Shown here: one piece after another, positions 50,001 to 60,464 of the stretch | How the letters are laid out: each line of letters starts with the position of its first letter | Position numbering within the stretch: the first letter of the stretch is position 1 | Made by a program: the position numbers and the translations under genes | Assembly: GCA_024138025.1 (NCBI GenBank) | Contig: JAMXBD010001440.1 | Location: 308,241-372,240, forward strand | Direction: 5' to 3' | DNA from: Combretum micranthum | Lineage: Eukaryota; Streptophyta; Magnoliopsida; Myrtales; Combretaceae | Length of the DNA stretch: 64,000 nucleotides | The notes under the pieces: model-generated | What the model saw: only the letters and a program-made list of their open reading frames with translations | The model's database searches: none | What the model was told of the DNA's origin: nothing

Positions 50001-50391
50001 AGATAAGACATCTACTTTACCGGTTGTATCGAAAATATGGGAAAAGGCTATAACTGTAATTTTTATAGCCCAGAAAATTATAAAATTTATATTTTTGAAA
50101 TCCTTATAAAATTTCGATTCTAATGAATATTCCGAAATATTTTTTTGAGTTTGTGATCCCAGGGCATGTTTTTCCGTAATTGAGCTCGGGAAGGCCCGGA
50201 ATTGAAAAATTCCCGAATTTAAAACTTTCTAAGGTTTAAAATATACTTTAAAACAAATTATATTCATTTACTTTATAAAACTTCTTTTATTATGAAACCG
50301 AAGGAAAGCCGGATTTAGAGTTTCTAAGCTTCTCTCACTAGACTTAAACTGGACTGGATTAGGGTTTCACTTCTCAACTCTTGGGGTTTAC
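47025..50391 (-). mobile_element. Solo LTR 'K' inserted in LTR E
   Basis: Minus-strand LTR of 3367 bp that begins GTAAACCCC (50391, first T unclear) and ends CTATGGGGCGTGACA (47025). TTAAC (47020-47024) and TGAAC (50392-50396) are an imperfect target duplication. E continues on both sides. GGCCGGCGC is at 49821-49813 and a TATA-like box at 49740-49733. The conserved 95-nt block is about 48300-48200, the acceptor-like GGTAG ends at 48125, exon-like 48124-48057, GTGAGT at 48056, and TTACAG ends at 47401. About three of the ~165-bp units of LTR J are present (48690-49140). Frames at 49337-49561 and 49733-50011 are not genes. Confidence 0.87.
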
Positions 50392-51568
50392 TGAACTACT
50401 AAGAATATCGAGGTTTAAATTAACAAATAGGTAGAGTCTTGGAAACTCTGGCTTGCAAGACGGTTCTCATATTATAGGTACATACATGGTATAATAACTT
50501 TAGATTAATCCTACTAGGTCCTTTTTTGAGGCATGACAGTATATTTCCTCTTTGTGTTTATTTTCTTCTACTTCTTGGTAATTAAGTTTATCTCTTTAAC
50601 ACTTTCTTTCTCTTTGACAAATTTTATTTATTTAAGTGGGCTTATGAATTAGTGAGTTGATTTTATCTTAACTTTGAAAACTTGTCTAGCTATTAATATT
50701 TGTTATAAAGACGGTAAAAAATTTTACAAGTAAGTTTTTATGAGAGATTTGTATCACAATGAATAATTAGTTTTAACTTCTAAACTAAAGCTTTCATGTT
50801 AAAATTTTGAAAAGTGTGTGTATCTACTTTAGTTAAATTCTTGAAGAATTCTCCATCACTAATACTTAAAAATTTATAATTAGCTTATCTAAGTTTTTTA
50901 AAAGAATTTATTAAAAATGATACTTAGGTATTTTGTTGAAAAATCCTTCGTTAAATGACAAGTATACAAAAAAAATAGTTTACCTTTCTTTATTAGAGAA
51001 AGAAGCCCATTTTTATTGTTATTAAAACAACAACATCTTAATCATGTATGAATATGATTTTGTAGAAACAAAAAAGGTAGAAATAATATGTAATAAGATA
51101 GAAAGAGATATAATAAGCAAATAAGCATATTAGTATGGTCAAGTATTGAGAGTCTTAGCTTCATCAAAGCAACCCGAAACTAAACAAAGACTAGTTCCAA
51201 AAAAAAGAAAAGAAAAAAACATAATGTATGAATAAGAATAAAACATGAACATAGTGTTGCTTTCTTAACCTCCATGGGTTTTTAGAAAACACACACTATG
51301 CTCATGCTAAGTTACATGAATATAAGAAATAATCTATTAACAATCTCATAATATAAAAATGTATGTATGAACAACAACAAAGTATGAACATATTGTTGTT
51401 TTATTAGCCTCCATGTGTTTTTGGAAAACATACACTATGTTCATACCAAATTGCATGAACATAAGAAAGATTTGTGGAGAGAAAACTATGGAGAGAAATT
51501 TTTTGGTGGTATTTTGAGAGAGTTTTGGTAAGGAAATGAAGTTTGTTAAGAAATGGAGGGAGAGTGGG

Positions 51569-51576
51569 TATTTATA
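51569..51576 (-). promoter_or_regulatory. TATA box of LTR D
   Basis: TATAAATA on the minus strand followed by CCCACTC, at the same place as in its relatives. Confidence 0.6.
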
Positions 51577-52279
51577 GAATTTTGTAGAGGAAAATTAGAT
51601 ATAATAAAATAAATTGAAAAATAAAAATAAATAGATTAGAGAGAGACGGGTAGGCATCGGTTTAAGCATGGGGAGGGGAGAAGATTTTATTTAATTTATT
51701 GTTTTGTAATGAAAAGTGATTAAGATGTGAGATGTAAGTGATATAAAGTTGTATTGAAAATAAAAAAAATGTAAGAAATAGGTGTATAAGTAGTAAGAAT
51801 ACGTAGTAAGAAAAAGTAGAGATAAATGAATAGTATGAATAATAACATGAATAGTAGACAATATAAATTAATACAGGTAGTTAAGAAAATATGTGTAAAA
51901 GTGCGATATATGATATTTTTAGTTATAAAAAAATTATAAAACTAATATTTTTGAATTCCTTATATTATTACGAGTCTAATGGTGTTATTAGAATATTTTT
52001 ACCATTTCGAGCCCCAGGACATGTTTTTCAAAAACTGATCCCGTTCGGTTTAGAACGAATTAAATTTTAATGAATTTGATATTTTTAGGATTTCTTATAT
52101 TATTACGAATCATATTCTATGATTATCTCAATTTTATTGTTATAGGTTAAGAGCGTAGGATTGTCGAATCTAAACACTAGGTTTGTTATAGTCTTTATTG
52201 ACTTTTAGTGTTTCCAATTGACCTCTAATTCTAGGGTTTAAGCATAAACTTAGCATAAAATCCAAGGGTTTACAGATTC

Positions 52280-53098
52280 ATATGGATATAAATGGCTAAG
52301 TTGTATTTTTTAGCCAAGGGATAATTGTAGTTTTGGTTCTACATGGATTGTGAGATCCAATTGAGTTATTTTGATTTATTCTTTATTTTGGGTATTTGTA
52401 TATCTTTTGTTCTTTTTTATTTTATTATATTGTTTGATTGATGCAAACTAGGGCCCGTTTGTTTGATTAGCAAGGTAATTTCTACCAATTAGAATATCAA
52501 ATTCATAATTGTTTAATTATTCTAATGTTTGTGGTACAGTAACATGACTGATTGTGAAATAAATGATTGATTCTGTTATGGAGATATATAATATGGTTTA
52601 AATGAATCATACATACGATTTGTTGACCTAAATTAGTGGTCTCTCTTGTTCTTAATGTTGTTGATAGATTAAACCCCAAGAGCTTGTTTAGGGTTGTTTA
52701 ATTGATAAGGGAAATAATCAAAGATCTTATCTTGATTATCGAAAAAGTAAGAAGAGATAAGTTGTCAGAGCTTGTTGATAATTGTAATCAATTTATTCAA
52801 GATAAAGAATGGAAATTTTTGCATCAATGATCAATCCTGTAAACTAGGCTGTGATATACCTTTGGTTAGGAACTCCTTAATATTTGAATTAATCTTAGTG
52901 ATTCGTTTGCTTGCCTATAGTTAATTAGTTTTCCTATTTTCTTTGAATTTCACAAAAACCCACTTCCTTCTCTTCTTCATCTAAATTTCTGAATATAAAT
53001 AGGTTTAACCAATCTCTATGGATCAACCCTGCTCGTTACTATATACAAGTTATATATTATGAGAGTAAGATAATATATTTATCGGATTTGACACCCAC
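52280..53098 (+). mobile_element. Athila-like LTR, right part
   Basis: Continues the LTR interrupted at 4758 by solo LTR D and its load. No coding frame. It ends close to GACACCCACCA, next to a degenerate Asp-tRNA primer site, as expected for an Athila/Tat-type LTR. The right border is approximate. Confidence 0.5.
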
Positions 53099-53106
53099 CA
53101 AATTTT

Positions 53107-53124
53107 TTGTTCCATTGCCGAGGA
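53107..53124 (+). other. Degenerate primer-binding site, Asp tRNA
   Basis: TTGTTCCATTGCCGAGGA matches 14 of 18 positions of the Asp-tRNA primer site usual in Athila and Tat elements (TGGCGCCGTTGCCGGGGA). It follows the LTR end and precedes a gag-like sequence. Confidence 0.65.
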
Positions 53125-53158
53125 TTGGTATCAAAAATTTATTTCTATTTTCTTTTAT

Positions 53159-53645
53159 GACTTGTTCTTCTCATACAGATTGCCTTGAATTTAATCTAGA
53201 AATTGAGAAGACAGACAGGGATTTAGAAAAGAAATCAATTTGTGTGCAAAAGATGCCACTACATCTTCATCTCCCAGACTGACCCAAGCACTTGCCTTTG
53301 TTAATCCACTCAGTGAGTCTGAAAAAGAAGAATATGAAGAAGAACTAGAAATGGCCAATCAAGAGAAGATATTAAGATAATTGGCTACAGCAAATTTGAC
53401 TCAGCACCATTGTGCATTCAATATCTAGAATTGAATATTCCTTTTGAGTGGGAATCTGGTTTGATTCATCTGCCGCCTACTTTCCATGGCCTTGAGAATG
53501 AAGATCCTCATAAACACTTAAAGGAATTCATGTGGTTTGCTCTAGTATGAGACCGCAAGGACTATCTAAGGAACAAATCAAGTTGTGTGCCTTCCCATTC
53601 TCCTTAAGAGATGGAGCAATGGATTGGTTGTTTTATTTGCGTCCA
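53159..53645 (+). pseudogene. gag: Athila-like gag, decayed
   Basis: Frames change several times. Early is LEFNLEIEKTDRDLEKKS, the Glu-Ile-Glu-Lys-Thr signature near the start of Athila-type gag. After several stops come IPFEWESGLIHLPPTFHGL and ENEDPHKHLKEF in one frame, then VCSSMRPQGLSKEQIKLCAF and DGAMDWLFYL in another. These belong to the capsid region of plant Ty3 gag. The sequence stops being gag-like at about 53645 and passes into Ty1/copia integrase sequence without an LTR between. Confidence 0.75.
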
Positions 53646-53674
53646 TGTTTTATCATCATATAGACAAATTTTGA

Positions 53675-54765
53675 ACATAAGTCAATTATGTGATATAGGC
53701 TGTCAAATGAATTCTGAAAAAAAACAATTGTTTTGCATATATTCCTAATGGAGTTAAATTGTATGAAGGATTTAGAAAAAGAAATGTATATCTAATTACA
53801 CCATCTGATATGAATGTTGAATGTTGCTTTTCGATTATGAATGACAGCATACATGTTTAGCATAAAAAACTAGGTCATGTGAATTTTAATCATTTGGAAA
53901 AGCTTTCTAAAAAGAATATTGTTGTTAGTTTACCCAAAATCAATATAAAGCATGATGTGAAATGTTCAACTTGTTTAAAGAATAAAATGGTCTCAATTTC
54001 ACATAAAAGCATAAATATGATTTCAACAAAAAGACCACTTAAGCTTTTACATCTTAATTTATTTGGACCTACTAGAACATTAGGTCTAGGAGGAAGTAAA
54101 CATGGTCTTGTAATAGTAAATGATTTTTCAAGATATATATGGGTGTTCTTTTTAAAGCACAAATTAGATACTTTTGAAATGTTTCAAAAATTTGCTAAAC
54201 AAATACAAAATGAAAAAGGTTTTTCTATTGTCTCTTTAAGAACTAATCATGGTATAGATTTGATAATGCATCATTTATCTCTTTTTGTGAAGAATATGGA
54301 ATAAGTCATAATTTTTCAGCACCATATACACCACAACAAAATGAGGTAGTTGAAAGAAAGAATAGAACAATACAAGAAATGACACGTTCTATGTTAAATG
54401 AAAGTGAAATAGCTGAATATTTTTGGGCTGAAGCTTTTGCAACTGCATGTTATATAATGAATAGAGTATACATTAGACCTCACACTACAAAAACATCATA
54501 TGAATTATTTCGTGGTAGAAAACTATCTGTTTCATATTTTCATGTGTTTGGTTGTGCATGCTTTGTGAAAAAGAATGCGCATAATCTTGGAAAGTTTGAT
54601 GAAAGATCAGATGAAGCAATTTTTCTAGGATATTCACAACATAGTAAAGCATATCGTGTCTTTAACGAAATAACAAAAATAGTTGAAGAATCTATTAATG
54701 TGTGTTTTATTGATGTAAAAGATGATGATGATATGATTGCACTGAAAATAAAGGCAATAGCATAA
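53675..54765 (+). pseudogene. pol: Copia GAG-pre-integrase and integrase, decayed
   Basis: Starts ISQLCDIG, then the pre-integrase zinc motif HKKLGHVNFNHLEKLS with CSTCLKNK. The core reads KLLHLNLFGP, VNDFSRYIWVFFLKHK and LRTNHGIDL. In active copia integrases the first and second catalytic residues are Asp (DLFGP and SDHG); here both codons are AAT (54056-54058 and 54245-54247), giving Asn. A frameshift or TAA near 54302 leads to YTPQQNEVVERKNRT, where the Glu of the triad is kept but a Gly has become Glu. The C-terminal part follows (FWAEAFATACYIMNRV, FGCACFVKKN, FLGYSQHSKAYRVFN). Confidence 0.9.
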
Positions 54766-55006
54766 ATTTTGATAATAAAACCGAAGGTATACAAAAATCT
54801 GATATGTAGAAGGTAAGGCAGAAGGTAGTCTTGAAAAAGATTTAAAATTTGATATATCAGAAGGTAGAGCAGAAGGTAACCTAGAACTAAACATTAACAA
54901 TCCTAAAAGTTCAAAAGCATGGAAATATAAATCTTCACATCCACCTAGCTTAATTATTGGTGGTATAGAATCTGGAACTAGAACTAGAACTAGATCAAAA
55001 TTATAA
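54766..55006 (+). repeat. Linker with repeated CAGAAGGTA words
   Basis: Between integrase and RT, the word (G)CAGAAGGTA or TAGAAGGTA recurs about five times in 90 bp (54810-54880), encoding SEG/AEG-like residues where open. The same word recurs in the LTR of this element. Confidence 0.6.
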
Positions 55007-55726
55007 GAGCTAGAAAATCATTTTGCTTTGTTATCTGAAATAGAACCTAGTAACATAGAAGAAGCATTAAATGATGATAATTGGATCACTGCTATGCATG
55101 AAGAACTGAATCAATTTCAAAGAAATAATGTGTAGAACTTCGTTCCTAGACCTAAAGACAAATCTATCATAGGAACTAAATGGGTTTATAAGAATAAATT
55201 GGATGAAAATGGTAATATTGTCAGAAATAAAGCAAGGCTTGTAGCTAAAGGATATTCCCAAGAAGAAGGAATAGACTATGATGAAACTTATGCACCAGTT
55301 GCTAGATTGGAAGCTATAAGATTATTGATTGCTTATGCATGTTATAAAGATTTTAAGTTGTTTCAAATGGATGTAAAAGGTGCATTTTTGAATGGTTATA
55401 TTAAAGAAGAAGTGTATGTTGAACAACCGCCTGGATTTGAGGATACAATTAAGCCTGATCATGTTTTTAAGTTAAGAAAAGCTTTGTATGGACTGAAACA
55501 AGCACCAAAAGCTTGGTATGAGAGACTTAGTGAATATTTCATATCAAGTGGATATCAAAGAGGTATGATTGACATAACTTTGTTCATAAAGCATTATAAT
55601 GATGATATAATAGTTGTACAAATATATGTTGATGACATAATATTTGGATCAACTAATGAACAATATTATCAAGAGTTTATAAAGCTTATGCAGGCTGAGT
55701 TTGAAATGTCCATGATGGAGAGTTGA
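55007..55726 (+). pseudogene. pol: Copia reverse transcriptase
   Basis: One frame from ELENHFALLSEIEPSNIEEA with a single TAG (55133-55135) where Trp is normal before NFVPRP. Then [70 protein letters not shown] and the catalytic box [10 protein letters not shown]. The two Asp of YVDD are kept. It ends at TGA 55724-55726, where the frame shifts by one into the connection domain. This is the best preserved domain of the element. Confidence 0.93.
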
Positions 55727-56516
55727 ATTTCTTTTTGGGATTACAAATCAAACAATCAAAGGATGGAATTTTCATTTATCAAGAGAAGTATACCAAACAA
55801 ATTTTGAAAAAGTTTGGATTTGAGAATTCAAAAGAAGCTGCTGCACCAATGAGCTCATCAATAAGGTTAGATATTGATTCTCAAGGTAAGAAAATTAATG
55901 AAAAATTATATAGAAGTTTAATTGGCTCTCTTTTGTACTTGACTACATCTAGACCAGACATATTGTTTTCTGTATGTATTTGTGTAAGGTTTCAAAGTAA
56001 TCCAACTGAAACATATTTAAAAGCTGCTAAAAGAATTTTCAAGTATATTGCATGCACTGCAAAATTAGGAATCTGGTATCCCTAAAATGAAAATTTTGAA
56101 TTAATTGGATACTCAAATGCTAATTATGCATGATGCAAAATTGATAGAAAAAGTACTTCTGGTACTTGTCAATTCTTAGGAAACAAACTGACTTCTTGGT
56201 CTTCAAAGAAACAGAATTCAGTTGCTTTATCAACAGCAGAAGCTGAATATGTTTCAATTGGAAACTATTGTGCACAAATTCTTTAGATAAAACAACAATT
56301 ACAACATTTTGGATTAATTATAAAAATATCTCAATTAAGTGTGATAACACAAGTGCAATCAATTTAACAAAAAATCTTGTGCATCATTCTAGGACTAAAC
56401 ATATAGAAATTAGGCATGATTCTGAAAATCAATATGCTGATATTCTTACTAAACCATTGGATAAAATGAGATTTGAATTTCTAAGAAATGAAATTAGAAT
56501 TTTTAATCCATTTTGA
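55723..56516 (+). pseudogene. pol: Copia RT connection and RNase H
   Basis: Starts NFFLGLQIKQSKDGIFI, then LYRSLIGSLLYLTTSRPDIL in the connection domain. RNase H follows: the first strand reads GYSNANYA with Asn at both positions where copia has Asp (56116-56118, 56122-56124), then TGA; STAEAEYVS keeps its Glu. After more stops the C-terminus RHDSENQYADILTKPLDKMR lacks about 17 residues that normally lie between the His and the ENQ.ADI motif. It ends TAG/TGA near 56516. Confidence 0.9.
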
Positions 56517-56633
56517 ATTAATTTGTTATGTTTCACAATTTATTAATTTAAAAAAAATGATGAAAAGTGGCGGTAAGTTTATTAGGAACATGTTGGTGTT
56601 AAAAGTCTCTTCACATCCTTCACATCTTTTCAA

Positions 56634-58592
56634 ATGTGCTTCTTCATTATGAGCAATTCAAATTCAACTTTCTTTTTCTCTCTATCTATCAATCATTCCC
56701 TCTTTTTCGTCTCCTTCAAAATTTCTGAAAACATTTCTTCAAGAAAATCCTTTATATTAGCTTCAAAGGGCTTCAAAACAAAACAAATAGACAAAACCAT
56801 ATCAGTAGAAGATGGTTCAACCAATTCTGAAGAAACCCTACAAAACGTAACTAAAGATGGTCATTCTAGGGAAAACGATCCAAGTTACAACATGATAAAG
56901 ATTCCTTAGAAAAAAAACAAGGAATGACCACAGTTGATGAAAAAACATCTTCAAAGGAACCTCTTGCATCCTCTACCACCATCTCAGAGAGTAGCTTTGA
57001 GTCTGCTCCTCTTATGCCTCAACCTCTAAAGAAAAGGAAAGCTATTCAATGATCAAACAAGATATCTCCCCTAGCCAAAAGATGTAAAACCACTTCAAGT
57101 AAGGTTCTTAAATGTGCTTTCATCGACTTTAAGTTTTTAAAAGAAAAATGGTTTTTATTGGGAGCATTGGCTTAGTCGAATAGGATGCCAAAATTTATGT
57201 AATATTTCTGGTATGATTGATGGGTGGATGATACAAGAGTTCTATGAGAATCTGGTAGAGTTAGAGGTTTCAAATTTGAAATCGAAAGTGGCTGGGAAAG
57301 TTCTCAAAATAAATAGACAAGATTTAATTGAATGTTTTAAGATGAAGAATGAAAAAGATGACAAAAGGATTTTGCAATTTGAAAAGAAATCCTTGTATAG
57401 AGAATTAAACGATGGAGTAGGAAATTATGTTTTAAGGATATTTTTTTGCCATAGATTTTGAGTTGTTGGTTCGGCTGTTGCATAAGATTGTAGTTGAATG
57501 TATCCTTCCCAAGAATGGAAGTACAACAACTATTTCTATAAGAGAAGCTGTAGTCGTTCTAGCTATGACAAAAAATGTTAAACTTGATATGCCCAGTATG
57601 GTCCTAAGACATATGTGGAGAACTAGAAACAACAAACCCTATGGGAATTTGTTGATGAAACTTTTTATATTTAAGAAAATCCACTTTCCCAAAAATTTTA
57701 GAATGCCTGTTTCTCTAAAGAAAATTAGAGAAACAAATTTGAAAAAGATGGGAATTCAAGTGGTTGATAATTTCTGGTTTTCTAAAGATGGGACTTAGTA
57801 CAGACATCCAAAGTTTAACAAAGTTTCTTTTGATTGGAAAAAGATCAAGGCATTGCTGAGGGGGAGCTAACCATTAGAGCAGAGAGTGCATCAGAAGGTA
57901 ATGGGAAAGAGAAAGAAAAAGAAAAATTTTCAAAAAACAAAGGAAAAGCAAAGATGGCTGCCAAGGTGAAAAAGAAACATCATCTTCGAACAGGGGGTAA
58001 GTTTGAAATCAAAGAGGGAGGAAGAAGTGTATATGAGAGTGAATCAGAGAGTGCATCAGAACCTTTTGTTCCTCATGATCCTATTGGAGAAACCTCTCAT
58101 TCCTCTCTTAGAATGGCTGTTGTGAAGCTTATTGATTAATATCTGGATTCCATCAAGAAACCCTTGATTGAATCAATACTTGATTCTCTTAAGGAATTTC
58201 AGTTTGATCATGAGCATCCTCCATATTTTGATCATCCTCCAATACCTGTTCAACCATCTTCTCCTGTTCATCCCTCAAGTTTCTCACGCCAACCTTCCTT
58301 TGTGCCAGAAGATGTGTCAACTGATCCTACTGCCTCTGCATCTGATCCTCCAATAGCTCAATCTCAAGGAGCTAATCTTCAAGATTCTGATCTATCTATT
58401 GCTCCTTTCCATACACCAGTTGAGATACATTCACCACAATGACTATTAGAAGTTGAAGTGATCACATCTGTCCTCCATTTCCTTCAACTGCATCATTTGG
58501 TTCCTTCACCATCACGGCCCACATTTCATCAAAGAAGAAAAGTGAAGGCTCGAAAATCTGGATATTACTTTCGCTATAAGAAAGACAAATAG
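56634..58592 (+). pseudogene. Extra 3' ORF of the SIRE-like element (envelope position), decayed
   Basis: One frame accounts for most of this stretch (56634-56909, 57213-57461, 57834-58139, 58140-58592), with an excursion into another frame at 57463-57798 and in-frame stops such as 58137-58139 and 58440-58442. Features in order: a Ser-rich start, a globular segment with MIQEFYENLVELE and CILPKNGSTTTISI, RHMWRTRNNKPYGNLLMKLF, a Lys/Glu-rich low-complexity segment, an acidic stretch (YESESESASE), a Pro-rich part and a basic end (GYYFRYKKDK). The globular part resembles the 'putative plant transposon protein' domain. SIRE-type elements often have an ORF here, sometimes called envelope-like; no signal peptide or membrane span is evident. 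Function unknown. Confidence 0.6.
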
Positions 58593-58862
58593 CTATGCTT
58601 ATTGTTGTATCTGTTGACATCTTCAAAGACTTTTTCCTTTTGGTCTATAAAACATGATTGCTATGACTGCTGATTTCTTCTGTTTTGATATGAATATTTC
58701 TATTTTTTGTTTTCTATTTTGTCTCTCTTGTGATGCTAACGAAAAGGGGAGAAAAAGTGAACAAAACTAATATGAGATAAATGTTGCTACTGTTGTATGT
58801 TAATGTTGCTGCTGTTGTTATTGCAATATTGCGTTATTTTGTTTATAGGTTTTGTTATCATC
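58593..58862. other. 3' untranslated spacer of the SIRE-like element
   Basis: No coding frame. Contains imperfect GTTGCTGCTGTTGTT repeats at 58785-58830 and leads into the polypurine tract. Confidence 0.5.
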
Positions 58863-58876
58863 AAAAAAGGGGAGAA
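58863..58876 (+). other. Polypurine tract of the SIRE-like element
   Basis: AAAAAAGGGGAGAA directly before the TGTTGATTT start of the LTR. Confidence 0.85.
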
Positions 58877-59991
58877 TGTTGATTTCTCTCAAATGATGAT
58901 TTTGATGATAACAAAAAGGATTAAATGATTTCTTACATATTTGATTTAGTGTGCAGCTTAAGATGTATATAAGATAAAATTATATCAGAAGGTTAGAAGA
59001 TTTTCATTAAGAACAATTTGTATATTAGAAGGTTACTCAAAAGGTTCCAATGAAATGCAAGTATATTTGAACTATCAGAAGGATCATCAGAAGGTTAAAG
59101 AACAAAAATAATATTACAGATTACATCTCAGAATTATTTTTCGAAGGCCTAGCTCAATGTTGAGTATAATTTGGGTATTATGCAATGTGTTCCACAAAGT
59201 TGGTTCATATCCATAGGGATTAATTTTAATTTTTTGAAGCTCATAAAAGTATTATTGAAGAAGGACGGATCAAACTTGAAAACTGATTCACAACGAATTA
59301 CAATTGAGGAGAAAGTTAGTGTGCATAATATGAAGTACTTATAAAACACAATTCAGATTTTTATGGAATGTGTCCAAGGATTTTTGAAAAATCAAAAAAC
59401 GTGGAAAGCTTAGATAGAGCATAAACAGTACCAGACGTAAGATTTGTTCAACTATGGATAATCTCAAGTCCGAAATTTCAGTACAAGATAAACATACAAG
59501 TTGTTAGATATTTGGGATTATCTACTGAAGCAGAGATTTCAAGATTCCTTCAAGAAATCAAATTTCAAATTGAGAAAAACGAAGGATAAACACAAGCAGA
59601 TTTTTTGGATGACAAACAGATATCATGCAAAACCAGGAACAAGTTTATCCATTTTTGTGAGTCTCTAGCCGTTAGAATGAACAAGATTAATACATCCAAA
59701 CACAAGATAGAAAATGATGAACAAGAATCACGTGAAAAACAAATTGCAACAGTGATCAGAGCATCCTTACGTAAAATACTGTCATATTCTAGTTTATTTT
59801 CCTTTGAGCGAATACTTTGAGGAAACTTAATTTTTATTCCTCTGATTTGATTTATACTTAGTGAGTTGAGAGTTACAAGTAGGCTCAATAGATTGATTAC
59901 TTAGGAGAATCAAGCTGAGTGAATTGTAGCCAAAGAGAATTAGCAAAAACATCTTGTAACTTTATTGATTTGATTGGATAGTGGAACACAA

Positions 59992-60008
59992 CCGGTATGG
60001 AATACCGG
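59992..60008. repeat. Perfect inverted repeat in the SIRE-like LTR
   Basis: CCGGTAT, 3-nt loop GGA, ATACCGG. A hairpin this GC-rich in an AT-rich LTR could act in RNA packaging or 3'-end formation; no direct evidence. Confidence 0.7.
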
Positions 60009-60425
60009 GACCCTGGCTTGGAGCTAGAAGAGAGGATTGACGCTCAAGGCGGAACCTCTATAATTCGACTTTGCATTCTCTACTCCCTTATCTCTCTTTA
60101 AATTAGAGCAATTTTATTTGTTGTTCGTAACTGTGATATATGCTTAGAAGGTTGATCAGAGAGTAACTCACTTAAATTCTTAATCAGAGAGTTAGTCACA
60201 AAGTTTTTGGGAGTAAAAAGGTTTTGAATTGATATTTGATTTTTCGTGAGCTTAAGCAAATCATTTTGATATGAATTATTGTTTAAAGTTTTTATTTGTT
60301 AAGTTTATTGTTTTAAGAAAGTTTCAAAGCCATTTTAGTTGAATAACCAAGTGGTGTGAAATTTATTCAAAATTTTTAAAAAGTAAATTTTCTAACTAAT
60401 TCACCCCCCATTCCACCCACACACG

Positions 60426-60461
<36 letters not shown>
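60426..60461 (+). repeat. C36 homopolymer
   Basis: Thirty-six consecutive C near the end of the SIRE-like LTR. It could form an i-motif, or a G-quadruplex on the other strand. Its length is sensitive to sequencing error. Confidence 0.85.

Positions 60462-60464
<3 letters not shown>

Larger units (their letters stand above)
33469..50538 (+). mobile_element. Solo LTR 'E' with perfect TSD, split by three later LTRs
   Basis: GTATA at 33464-33468 and 50539-50543 is a perfect target duplication. E itself is 33469-35893, 39481-41146, 46539-47024 and 50397-50538, about 4.7 kb. It starts TGTAATCCCC and ends TGAGGCATGACA. It is of the same subfamily as M; both keep segments such as AGAGGGCGTAAATCT-like words, TTTTTGTGCAGGAT and GTGTGAAGAGAGCTTCTC. 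Donor-like AAG|GTAAGT is at 34914, acceptor-like TTTCATAG at 40498, exon-like 40499-40550, GTGAGTA at 40551, and TTTTTGTGCAG at 46742. A further small exon-like block may lie at about 34973-35026. No protein is encoded. Confidence 0.9.
4759..52274 (-). mobile_element. Solo LTR 'D' with perfect TSD, split by two later insertions
   Basis: On the minus strand it starts TGTAAACCC (52274) and ends GGGCGTGACA (4759). GATTC stands at both 4754-4758 and 52275-52279, a perfect 5-bp target duplication. Only 4759-5793, 33011-33468 and 50544-52274 belong to D, about 3.22 kb in all; the rest is element F and solo LTR E. Relative to LTR I, about 350 bp around the F insertion are missing, including the conserved 95-nt block. 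A minus-strand TATAAATA lies at 51569-51576. No internal region or second LTR is present, so it is a solo LTR left by LTR-LTR recombination. Confidence 0.88.

Noticed and set aside
52450..52475. GGGCCCGTTTG word resembling ends of some plant DNA transposons
   Set aside because: No partner inverted end or target duplication was found nearby.
56634..58592. A host gene downstream of the copia pol
   Set aside because: It lies between pol and the polypurine tract of the element, in the place of the known extra ORF of SIRE-type elements, and is as decayed as pol.
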